Of a stretch of 64,000 nt of DNA, positions 33,430 through 43,157 are shown piece after piece. The stretch lies in the NCBI GenBank assembly GCA_009829735.1, contig CM020619.1, positions 29,724,063-29,788,062 of the forward strand, given 5' to 3'. The notes under the pieces are model-generated. The model made no database searches. It was given only the letters and a program-made list of their open reading frames with translations, and had not been told where the DNA came from. Position numbers and translations under genes: made by a program. Source of the DNA: Pyropia yezoensis (taxonomy: Eukaryota > Rhodophyta > Bangiophyceae > Bangiales > Bangiaceae). Position 1 is the first letter of the stretch; each line of letters starts with the position of its first letter.

Positions 33430-35608
33430 ATGGCAGCGGCGGCGCCCCCCCCGCCGGCGGCCACCCCCGCCGCCGCGTACATTGGCGCCCCGCCCCCCGC
33501 CGGCTGGGCAGCCCGCGGGGGTGGCACCATCGTCGGCCACCGCCGCCGCCCCCCCCACCGCCCGCACCTGCCGCCCGCCGCCGACACGCCGGCCCGCCGC
33601 CGCTGCCGCCAGCCGCCAACGGCCGCGGCGGCCGTCCCGCCGTCGACGCCGCCGCCGCCGTTGCCGCCGCCGCCGCCGTTGCCGCCACCATCGTTGCCGC
33701 CGCCGGGGGGGGCGCCCGCTCCGTTGCCGCAGGGGACGGTCCTGCACGGGCCCGCCGGCGCCTATGCCATTGACGGGGTGCTGGGGGTGGGCGGCGGCGC
33801 CACCACCTATGCCGCCACCGTCGTCCGGGCGGGGCCGCCACCCGCCGCTGCCTCCAGTACCACCACCACCACCACCACCACCACCACCACCACCACCGCC
33901 ACCGCCACCGCCACAGCCACCCCGCTCCCGTGGGCGCCCCCGCCGCCGGTGCGGCCGGGCGCGGCCACCGCCGTCGGCCAGCGGGTGGCGGTCAAGGCGC
34001 TCCCGCTGCGGGGCCTGTCGGGGTGGGGGGCGCTGGACCTGTTTCGCCGCGAGGCGGCGCTCCTCTCCTCGGTGGCCCACCCGCGCATCCCGGCCTATGT
34101 CGACGCCTTTGCTGCCGAGCCGGGGGGGGCGTCCCCCGGTGGTAGCGCCGACGGCGGTGGCGGTGGTGGCGGTGGTGGTGGCGGTGGTGGTGGTGGTGGT
34201 GGTGGTGGTGGCGGGGGGGAGCTGACGTACGTGCTCGTGCAGACCGCCGCGCCGGGGATATCCTTGGACGCGCTGCTGCGGGGAGGAGGGCGGCTGGGCG
34301 CGCCCGAAGTGGTGGCGCTCCTCCGCCAGCTGCTGGACGTGGCAGACTACCTGAGCGGCCTTGCGCCGCCGGTCGTGCACCGGGACATCAAGCCGGCCAA
34401 TGTGGTGGTGGCGCTGGGCGCGCCAGTGCCCAGCGACGGTGGTGGTGGTGGGGGTGGTGGGGGTGGCGGCGGCGACGGCGGCGGCAGCGACGCCGCCGCT
34501 TCCTCGGCGCCCAGCGGGCTGTCGGCGATGCTCGTCGACTGGGGCTCTGTCACCGCCGGCTGGGCCGCCGACGCCCCCGACGACGGCGGGGACGGCGGCG
34601 GGGGCGGCGGTGGCGGCAGCGCGCCCACCGTGGCTGGCACGTTTGGCTACATGGCGCCCGAGCAGCTGCGGGGTCCCGTCGACGGGCGCGCGGACCTCTA
34701 CGCCATTGCCGCGACGGTGCTGGCGGCGCTGACCGGCGTGGCGCCCGCCGCGCTGCCGTCGCGGCGGCTGCGGGTGGACGTGGCCGCCGCACTCCGGGCG
34801 GGCCCGCCGTCGTCGTCCGTGTCGTCGTCGTCATCGTCGTCATCGGCGGCGGCTGCGGCGGCGGCGGCCACCCGGTCTGCGCTGGCGGGTGTCCTCCAGA
34901 CGCTGCTCGAGCCCGCCCCGGAGGACCGCTACCCCACCGCCGCCGTTGGGCTGGCCGCCCTTGACGACGCGCTCGCACAGCCGTCGGCGCCGCCAGGGCG
35001 GCCGTCGCTGCGCGCCGGCGGGTGGGCGGCGGCGGCGCCGGTGGCGGCGGCGGGCGGCGGGCGGGTCACCCCCGCCGCCAGCGGCGGTGCCCCCCCCCGG
35101 CGCCCTGCCGGCACGGCGATCGTGGTGGACCGCGACGCCACCTCCCTGACCATCACCATCCCCGCGGGCGTGAGCGGCGCGCTCCTCTCCTCTGCCTCCT
35201 TTACCGCCGTGTGGGGGGTGGCGATTGGCGCGTTTACCGCCTCGGCGGTGGCGGCGGCCGCCCCAGTGGCGGCGCTGTTTACCGTCCCGTTTTGGGTGGC
35301 GGGGGGGGACCTCGCCCGCAAGACCGCCGCCCTGCTCCCGGCCACCACCACCCTGTCCCTCTGTCGTGGGGGGGGGGGCGGGGGTGGCACCGCCGCCGAC
35401 GCCGACGACGACGGCGGCGGCTTTGTGCTCACCACCGTGGGGGTGGGCCGGGGGGGGGAGGCTGCCGCCGTGCGGGGGGGGCTCGCCGGGCTCGTGGTGG
35501 AGGTGGAGGCGCCGCCGCCGGCGGGTGCGCTGCTGCCGGGGGGTGCCCCCACCGACCGGGACGACGGGTGGTTGCTGGACGGGGGGAGGTACGATGGGGC
35601 TGTCCTGG

Positions 35609-35644
<36 letters not shown>

Positions 35645-35766
35645 GGGAGCTCCTGCTCGTGGAGGCAGACGGCACGGCACACGCGTTTGGGGTGGGCCTG
35701 TCGGGGCGGGAAAAGGAGTATGTGGCGGCAACGGTGGCGGCGTTTTTGGCACAAGCCCACCCGTGA
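33430..35766 (+). CDS. Ser/Thr protein kinase with C-terminal membrane segment
   Basis: A 778-residue intronless gene from an ATG in ggccATGG. Residues 1-105 are Pro/Ala-rich. The kinase domain has a Gly-loop (LGVGGGATTYAA), VAIK lysine (RVAVKAL, about 189), catalytic loop VVHRDIKPANVV (about 315), a variant DFG motif LVDWGSV (about 369), and GTFGYMAPEQLRG then GRADLYAIAATVLAALTG. The order LVD(F/W)G and GT.GYMAPEQ..G..D.RADLYA is typical of the cyanobacterial-like kinases found in plants and red algae. Poly-Gly and poly-Thr runs (ggt/acc repeats) sit inside loops. The C-terminal third contains TITIPAGVSG and a hydrophobic stretch (about 582-627; VAALFTVPFWVAGG) that may anchor it in a membrane. 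Catalytic Asp and Lys are intact, so it is likely active; substrate unknown. Confidence 0.9.
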
Positions 35767-35934
35767 GTGGGCCGTTGAGGGACTGGGGGGGGGGGATGGC
35801 TGAGAGGGCATGGGAGAGGGGATGGCTTGGAGGGAATGGGAGGGGGAAGGGGGGCGTGGCGGGGCGGGGGCAGGGTGGAGGGGGCGCGCATCCTAAAGCA
35901 CCATCCCTGGGATGACACAAGGAAGACAAAGACT

Positions 35935-35982
35935 GAGGCGGTGGGGGTGCACCCCACCGGTGGGGTGCACCCCCACCGCCTC
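35935..35982. repeat. Perfect 48-bp palindrome downstream of the kinase
   Basis: Two 24-bp arms without spacer (left arm begins GAGGCGGTGGGGGTGCAC, centre ACC|GGT). It lies 168 bp after the kinase stop codon and could fold into a very stable hairpin or cruciform. Confidence 0.9.
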
Positions 35983-36601
35983 GCCACCGCCCGCCTCGCC
36001 CGCCCCCCCTCCGCCGCCCCCACCGCCGCCGCCACCGCCGCCGCGGCTCGCGTGCCGGCCACGAGACGACGACATCGTCAGGGTAGGGGCGCCCCGCCCA
36101 CCCGTCGCTCGCGGCGACGTAGGGCACAGAGATCCCTTCCCGCCGCGGGGGTCCCCGCGTGTGCTTGGCGGCTGCCCCGTCGGGTAGCTTGCGCGCAGCC
36201 GGCTGCCCGCACCCGCTGCGCTCTTCCCCCCCCCCCCCCGCCCCCCCCCCTTCCCCCGCACCTCCACTGCCCCACCCGTCGGGAGCAGCCCGCCACCAGA
36301 AGAGGCCGCCACCGCCGTCGGACCTGAGCGCCAATCCCCGCCCCCGCTGCCCACCATTGCAGGTGCCGACCCCGTCAGTGTGCGCCACCATCCTCCCCCG
36401 CGCGGTGCGCGCCCTCCTCCGCCCCTCCTCCCCCCCCCCCCCCCCCCCCCCCTTCACTGTGGGATCCCACGTCGAGCGGAAAAAGACGCGTAGCGCCGTG
36501 GCCACCGGCGGCCACGGCCGCGCGACCGGCGGGGTCCGCCTGGCGGCCACGGCCGCCGACGGCCACGGCGGCCACCACGGTGGCTGCCGCCGTGGCCGTG
36601 G

Positions 36602-37559
36602 CGGTGCTGGCTCGCCCTGTCCGTCCCCGCGGCGCCCGCCGCGGCGGAGCTGTCTGCCCTGGCCGCCGCCGCGTGTGGCGGCCGCCTCCTCCGGGACGCG
36701 GCCTTTGTCGTTACCATCTCGGAATGCACCGCCGACCCGGCCCGCTGCTGCGTGTCGGGCAGCCGCTACTGTGCCCGCGGCGGGGGGGTGCTGCTGCTAG
36801 TCCGGGTGCGCCTCGATCGGCGCCCGCCTCGTGCCGTTTGTCTGTAACTCGGCGTCTGGGGCGGTCGTTGCCGCGCCGGCGGGCGCCTGCGGCTGCGCCC
36901 ACCCCGAGACCATCCGGAAAAACCTGCCGCTGCCGCCGGGGGTGTCAACGCGCCTGCCGTCGCCCGGCTGCGCCACCGCCCCTGCCAAGACGCTGCCCCC
37001 GACGGTGCCGGTCGTCCCCGGTGTGGCGCCGCCGGTCGGCCCGCCGCCCGCCGCGGCGGCGGGCCGCTCGTGTGACGCGTCGGCCGACACCCGCGCCGCC
37101 GCGTGGACGGCGGTGGTGGAGGGGTGCGGCGGCGGCACGCTGCCCTGCTGCTCCCACGCCACCGCCATGAGCACCGTCGGCGGCTGCATGGACCGCTGGG
37201 CGGGGTGCGAGCCGCTGGGCATCCAGGTGGCGCCGCTGGTGTGTGTGGACGCCGCCACCGACGCGGTGCGCATCGCAGATGTGGCCGCGGGGGAGTGTGC
37301 GTGTGGGCGGGTGGTGGATACGGGCAACTCGGCGCCGCCGCCGCTGGCCTACCGCCGCCGGAATGTCGAATGTGGGCCGCCCCTGGTGGGCCAGACCGAC
37401 GCCTTCCAGGCCGTGGCGGCGGGGCTGAGGGGGGGACGGGGGAGAGGGCGGGGGGGGGGGGTGGCGGCGCCCGCGCCGCCGCGGGCGCCCGCGCCGCGGC
37501 GCCCGTCTGAGCTGACCGTCGGGCTGGCGGGGTCGGAGGAGGGGTCCATTCTGATCTGA
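36602..37559 (+). CDS. Probable Cys-rich secreted/extracellular protein, 5' end unresolved
   Basis: Two adjoining pieces look coding. The first (about 36602-36751) has a hydrophobic, Ala-ending stretch like a signal peptide (WLALSVPAAPAAAELSALAA) followed by ISECTADPARCC. The second (36801-37559) is open to a TGA and rich in paired cysteines: FVCNSASG, GACGCAHP, RSCDASAD, VVEGCGGGTLPCCSHA, GGCMDRWAGCEPLG, GECACGRVVDTGN. A GT-AG intron of 49 bp (36752-36800, phase 0) would join them; a misread G-run at 36782-36788 is the alternative. No ATG precedes the first piece in frame, so an upstream exon is missing. Even cysteine number and the signal-like start suggest a disulphide-bonded extracellular or cell-wall protein. 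Family not recognised. Confidence 0.45.
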
Positions 37560-39554
37560 CGCGGTGCGGCTGTCGGAGCCGTTTTGTCCCCGTGCGGGGG
37601 GAAGAGGTTGTGGGTCCAGCGCTGGCGCGTGCTGGGCGGGAACGGGGCACTCGTCTGAGAAAAAATAGATATAAATAGACGGGATGTCCACCTGACCTGA
37701 CCGTGGCCTCTGTGGGTCCTGGCAAAAGCAGGACATGCATGCAAACGGAGCAAATGGTGGGGCGTGCGTTCCCCGTGACGAGAACGCGAGCTGTGCGTGC
37801 AGGGATGGGGGGGGGACAGGGCAACAGTTGGGTGGGGAGGGGCGGGGAAGGGAAGGATTGCCACAGCTGTAGTGGCGTGGCCGCCAAGCGACCGCGGCGG
37901 GAGGTATCGACCCGGTGACCCACCGTCGGCTGTAGCCCTTGCAAAGCGTTAGGGAGGAGCCCTGCCCGGCCCTCCTCCCCCCGGGCACCCGCGCGGAGAC
38001 GCTCAGGCGCGCAAGGCGCATCGTCACCCCCTTTTACACCGTCACTTTCCACCGTTCGCACCGGATGGGCATGTCAAATGACAGAGGGCCACGTTCTCTC
38101 CTCCGTAGCGCTGACGGTGTGGAAATTGTGGAAGCGAAAGGGTGGCCAACGCGCCCAGTCACCACTTCTGTATTGGCTAAGGCATGCGAGACGCTGGCGG
38201 GGGGGGTGAGCACCGTAGAGCGAGGGGGTGTGTGTCAAGGGTGCGCACGCTTTGCCCCAGCGAACGGTGATGGTGCTCTCATCGGAAATCGGCACCCCGA
38301 CGGACCTCACCCTGGACCTTAACCGAGGGTGTCCACACCCGCGCCGTAGGGAGCCCAGTGTCAATCCCATCCGTATTCGCCCTTGGTGTGTATAGCAGCT
38401 GCTGTACCTACCAGCACGGGAGGTGGCAGACAGTGGTGGACTGCTGCGAGCGAGGCGGCGGGGGGGAGATGGCAGGGTCGACGCGGGGACTACCTTCCAT
38501 GGAGTGACGGCAGCTGGGGGGGGGGGTTGGGGGGGAATTCGGCCGACCCGGGCGCGCGTGCGGCTCCTGCACGACGGTGGTGCAAGGACCCGAAGCGCCT
38601 ACTTTAGGCGGCCTCGCCACCCCCCCCCCGCCAACCGGCCACGAGGCGCGGGGTGCGGGGAAGGAGGAGAAGGAGGAGGAGGGGGAGGAGGTCCATAGCC
38701 TCTGGCCATGCATCCAATGAGAATTGCACCGGTGCAAGGAGGTGGCCGTCCACCACCGCGGGGCCGGGCCGGCTGCGGCCTGCCACGTCCACCTGGCTGG
38801 CGGGCGCGGCGGGCGTCCTTATCCCTCTTGGCAGGACGACGCTACCGCAGACGCTGCCGGTACCGGTCTGGCGCACCCCCTTCTTGTGCTCGATTCCCGC
38901 CTGCGCCCCCCACCCCCCCCCCCTCGCCGACTGTTTTGTCAGTCACAGCGGGGGGAGGAGCGGGGATGTAGGATTCTCCCTGCGTCTCCCCGATCAGCAA
39001 CAAAGGAGAGAGAGGGGGAGAAGGTGCAGGGGGAGCGGGAGTCATCTACAAAAGACTTACGGAAGAGGGGGGGAGGAGCGGGGGTCCTCCTCCTCTTCGA
39101 CCCCCCCCCCCCCCCCCCCCCCCCTTTTTTTCTCTCTAAATTTTAGTGGCGCCCTCCACCACCCACCATCCCCCTTCCTCGCTCCCACCCATCCGCGCGA
39201 TGCGCGGCGGGCGTCGGGCAAAAAAAGAGAGAGAAAAAAAAAAAGCTCCGCGGGGGGAGGGGTGGCGAGGAATATGGGCGCTTCCAACGCGCACGGGCCG
39301 GTCGCCGCGCGCGCGCGCGGGCGAGGGCGCTCCCACGGGCGGGGTGCGGGGGGGGGGGAAGGGGAGTGGCCTCGCGCCTGGGAATGGAAGGGGCGCGCGG
39401 CCGACGTCGTGGCACGGAGCGTCGGGCCGGGGTCGGAGGGGCGCTCTGTTGATCCGTTCATCCAATCTTGCCCTATGTTTTTTTGTTTTTTGCAGTGAGG
39501 CCCTTTCAAGTGCCACTCCGCCTCGCGGTCGCAAACAGTTCACACCACTCCCTA
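37560..39554. other. Gene-free stretch before the transposon cluster
   Basis: No supported gene over 2 kb. It has C-runs near 39100-39123, a GCGC-rich patch near 39305, and an AT-richer end directly before the TA target of the first transposon. Confidence 0.4.
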
Positions 39555-42500
39555 CAGTGCGACCCCTCACTTGCCCCAGGGTAGACCAAAGAGGTGGCCC
39601 TCCTGAAAGTGTCCGGGCCCATATTGCCAATCGGATATGGACCCACGTAAATGGGTTGAAGCAGACAGGCTGGCCGTTTCCTAGGGGTAGTCTGCCCGGA
39701 CCACGAGAAAGAACTTGAGAGTAAATATGCAATCGCCACACAACCTCGGATGTTGCCGCCCCCCCCAACACTCCCCCAACCCCGTCCGACCCCATCCCCC
39801 TCCCCCTAGCCACCGCCGCCGCCTTGCCCCACGCCTCGTCCGACCCCCTCCCCCTCACCCCCCTGCGGCCCCACCGGCACCCCCCCCACCCCAAGCCCCG
39901 GGCCACCCCTACCCGCTACCGCCCGACGAGCCCCCCGTCCCGCCGTCCCCGCCAGCACCCCCGACATGCGCTACACTTGCGCGGGACCCGACCAAATTCG
40001 GTCATTCGTCATTGTCATCGCTGGGCGCGATGCGCTGGACATTGCGGGTCGACCCACCTCCGCTCTCACCGAGCCCTGCCCAGCACTCACGTAGCACGAG
40101 CCCCCGATTCCGTCGCCGTGAGCCACCCCCCCTGCCGAGGCGAGGCGTCGCGCCGGATGCTGCCGGGCGGCCTGCCGCATCCCCCCCGCCCGCCCCTGTG
40201 CTCCCCTGCGCCCACTCTCCCCCCTCGTCCCCCGCCCCCTCCCCCCCGCATCAACCCCCCCCTCATACCCCCGCCGCAATCTCCACGCTTTCCCCCCCCA
40301 ACCCAACACACTCAGGTGGGACCCGCGCCCGCCGGAGCCACCCAATCAGGCACGAAGCTGCGGCCGACGATGCTAGGCGCCTAGCCTCCCACCCGCCCTG
40401 CCCACAGAACAACACCTTCAGGTGTGACCCTCGCCCGGTGGAGTCACCCAGTCAGGCACGGCGCCGACGTAGATAACGCTGGGCGCTGAGCCCCCCCCCG
40501 CTGTCCGCCACATCACCCCCGCATCCCCTGCGCCGCCCCCCGACAGCCATGCGGCGGACCCCGACCCAATTTGGTCACCCATCATTGCCTTGGGGGACGC
40601 CCACCCCAACGACGCCCCGCTGGACACAGTAGCACTTTGGCGGGACGCCCCCCCGATTGCACCATCAGAATCCACCACCGCAGCGGAGCCCCCGCGAGCC
40701 GCCGCAGCGGGTACCGCCGGGCGCACTGCCGCCCACCCCCTCTCGCCCCAGCCCCCCGCCATGCCAACTTGAGAGATTCATAGCTTGTCGTCTGTGGCCT
40801 TCGTGCAGTTTTTTTCCTCCTTGCGAGAAATATCGAAACGAAGACATCGGATAGTTGGGCATGGATCCACGGCGGGCTGGCCCGTCTGGCCAGGTGTCAG
40901 TTTATTTCTGTGTCCAGAACAGACATGATGGATTCCGCGCTCTCTTCATCCCTAAGCCATACCTCAATAACAGACAGCGCACGAGGATGGCTGCCAGAAA
41001 TGAACCCCTCATGCGTGCTGATGCCGCCCTCGCCAGCAAGCCGACGGCCAACTGGGCGCACGCTCCTCGCGCTGCGCAGCAATGCAACAATGGCCTGCGC
41101 ATCGTCGGTCGGGCGGGGCTCGCGCGTCCACGCCACCGCCGCGTCGAGCCTCAACTGGATGAGGCGCGACACGTCGGGCGGAGTGCAGCTGGCGCGCAGC
41201 CAGCAGCGCATGATGGCAGCAGGAGATAGGCCGTCGAACGCCTCCTTGACGAGGCGCATGGCGTCCAGCACATGCGGCGCCCGCCCATCCACCACCCCGA
41301 GCGACCCGGGCCTTGCCCGAGCGTCCCTCCTCCGCCGCGCGTCCCGCTCGTGCGGGGTCTCCTCAAATTGCTGGTCAAACGCCACGAGCATATCTCGCAT
41401 CATGCCGCGCTTATAGGTTGCCTTAACCGCATTGATGGCGCCTTGGTCCGCCGGTTGAAAACGCGCCGTCGTATTGGGCGGCAGCCCCTCGATGTCCATT
41501 CGGTCGCTTGTTTTCGACGAGTCGTGCCCAGACGCATTGTCCATGACTAAAAAGCCGCGCTGCGCCGTGAAGGCGGCCCAATCAGTGGAGAGGTCGGCCA
41601 GCCACTTGGTGTACACAGTGGAGTCCATCCACGCGTTCTTTTGGTTGTAGTACCGCAAGGGAAGATCCTGCACCCCACGGAAGCAAACCGGTTCGGCTGC
41701 CTTCCCAATAATGGAGAGAGACTTGAACATGCCCGTTGCGTTGACACAAACAATAAGAGTGATGTGTGCTTTAGCCGTCTGCATAGCCGTGCCACACGTC
41801 TCCCGGGCGTCACAGTCCAGAACGTAGGAGCGGGTGGGTGCCAGTTGGTAGAACAGCGCCGCCTCGTCCATGTTCAGAATACAGTCTGGGTCGAGGCCAA
41901 CCATTTTTGCCCTTAGTTCCGCCATTCTTGCTTCCCCTTCCACAACATCCACGCCGCCACCGGAGCCGTGGAGGTGGACGCTCCGAACTCTGTGGCGCCT
42001 TGCCCAGCGGTCGACGAACCCATTCGACGCCGAGAAGTCCTGCCCTGGATAATGGCGTTGCGCCAGCTCGCGGGCCTTAACAGACAAGGCCAGCCGAGAG
42101 AGGGGCATCGTCTTGCGCCCCATGTTGCGAATGCGCATAAACCATTCGAAAAGGAGGGAGTCTACCAGCGGAAAACGACATGGTTGGACGCACCGCGCAA
42201 AGGAGGGGGCGCCCGCTGCAGCAGCGGCCCACACCTCTCGCCGCCGCGCAGAAACGCTGTGGATGGTCCGCTTGGAGATTCCATACATCTGCGCCAACAC
42301 GGCGCGAGGGATCTTGTCATCAACTTGCGTTATGAGCAGCTGGTTCTGCTGGATGGTGAGGCTTGCCCTCCTCGGTCGATCTCCGCGTGGGGCGCCGTGA
42401 GCAGCAGCCCCAGGCACCTCGGGAGCTGGGGGTGCGGGTAGAGCTGGTGAGGGAGGCGGGTCTTGTATTGCTTGTCCGACGGCGTGGAGGGCGGCGCTGG

Positions 42501-43110
42501 TTGGTCGCTCGCCGCGTGGGGCGCCTGAAGCAACGACTCCAGACGTCCCGGGAGCTGGGGGTGCGGGTAGAGCTGGGGGGATGGGGTTGTCTTGCAGTGC
42601 TTGGCGAACGGCATCGAGAGCAGCGCTTGCCGCATTGTTGACCGCTTCGGCCGCCTCTGGTCGGGCCGAGAGTGCCGCTGACGCCTGTGGGATCAGGGCG
42701 GCGGCTGTCAAAAGAGCTGCAAGGAGGGTTGGTGGGGGGAAGGACGTTCTTGAGTATCGTCCGCCATAGCAATCAAAGACGGTTGGAGAGCGGCAGGGGT
42801 GCGGGGAGGGATGAGGTGCGTTCATAGGCGTGAGGATGGGCGATCAGTGGACAGTAGCGTGCTCCGTCGGGGGTGGGCGAGTGACGGCGAGCGACGGCGA
42901 CTCGTGGTCATTCACAAAATACCACAAAATAATGTCGCCATGAACCATTACTCCCAGAACAAGTGACACGACAAGTTTTCCAATATCGCTTCTGAGGAGA
43001 GGAAGTATATGTCGCATTCTCTGCTCCATGGAGGGCCACTTAATGCGTACTCCCCCCTCAGTTGTGCCGATCGGCAGAACTGCGGGGCGGCCAAGTGAGG
43101 GGTCGCACTG
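39555..43110 (-). mobile_element. pogo/Tigger-type DNA transposon, copy A
   Basis: A 3,556-bp element bounded by inverted repeats whose first 19 bases are CAGTGCGACCCCTCACTTG at both ends, then CCCC or GCCG. A TA dinucleotide flanks each side (39553-39554 and 43111-43112), as expected for Tc1/mariner-superfamily insertion. The transposase (-) fills the right half. About 1.3 kb downstream of it is GC-rich and apparently non-coding, with an internal diverged duplication (40312-40386 and 40418-40492). Confidence 0.92.
40897..42825 (-). CDS. pogo-type transposase, copy A
   Basis: A 642-residue DDE transposase. Its N-terminal Ala/Pro-rich arm is followed by a psq/CENP-B-like helix-turn-helix (IPRAVLAQMYGISKRTIHSV), then a second HTH_Tnp_Tc5-type domain (ALSVKARELAQRHYPGQDF, ASNGFVDRWARRHRVRSV). 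The catalytic core has ILNMDEAALFYQL, FLVMDNASGHDSS and ARFQPADQGAINAVK. The last two Asp are 30 residues apart (DD30D), diagnostic of pogo/Tigger. In this copy a C-run is one base shorter than in the other three, so the continuous frame begins at the upstream ATG (MNAPHPSPHPCRSPTVF) instead of MADDTQERPS. Otherwise it is complete, with all catalytic residues. AATAAA overlaps its stop, as in copy D. Confidence 0.9.
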   Translation of the reverse strand: MNAPHPSPHPCRSPTVFDCYGGRYSRTSFPPPTLLAALLTAAALIPQASAALSARPEAAEAVNNAASAALDAVRQALQDNPIPPALPAPPAPGTSGVVASGAPRGERPTSAALHAVGQAIQDPPPSPALPAPPAPEVPGAAAHGAPRGDRPRRASLTIQQNQLLITQVDDKIPRAVLAQMYGISKRTIHSVSARRREVWAAAAAGAPSFARCVQPCRFPLVDSLLFEWFMRIRNMGRKTMPLSRLALSVKARELAQRHYPGQDFSASNGFVDRWARRHRVRSVHLHGSGGGVDVVEGEARMAELRAKMVGLDPDCILNMDEAALFYQLAPTRSYVLDCDARETCGTAMQTAKAHITLIVCVNATGMFKSLSIIGKAAEPVCFRGVQDLPLRYYNQKNAWMDSTVYTKWLADLSTDWAAFTAQRGFLVMDNASGHDSSKTSDRMDIEGLPPNTTARFQPADQGAINAVKATYKRGMMRDMLVAFDQQFEETPHERDARRRRDARARPGSLGVVDGRAPHVLDAMRLVKEAFDGLSPAAIMRCWLRASCTPPDVSRLIQLRLDAAVAWTREPRPTDDAQAIVALLRSARSVRPVGRRLAGEGGISTHEGFISGSHPRALSVIEVWLRDEESAESIMSVLDTEIN

Positions 43111-43157
43111 TACAGACTGTACAGACTGTACAGACTGTACAGACTGTACAGTCTGTA
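43111..43157. repeat. 47-bp linker between head-to-head transposons A and B
   Basis: Four direct copies of TACAGACTG, one inverted copy (TACAGTCTG) and a final TA, exactly filling the space between the 5' ends of copies A and B. It resembles repeats of the element tip (TACAG) plus the TA target. Confidence 0.95.

Noticed and set aside
36159-36800. 213-residue plus frame overlapping the secreted-protein start
   Set aside because: Pro/Arg low complexity; the neighbouring frame with signal-like segment and paired Cys is more convincing.
39715-40476. Long frames in the 3' part of transposon copy A (and equivalents in C and D)
   Set aside because: Frames differ among near-identical copies because of small indels, so they are not under coding constraint.
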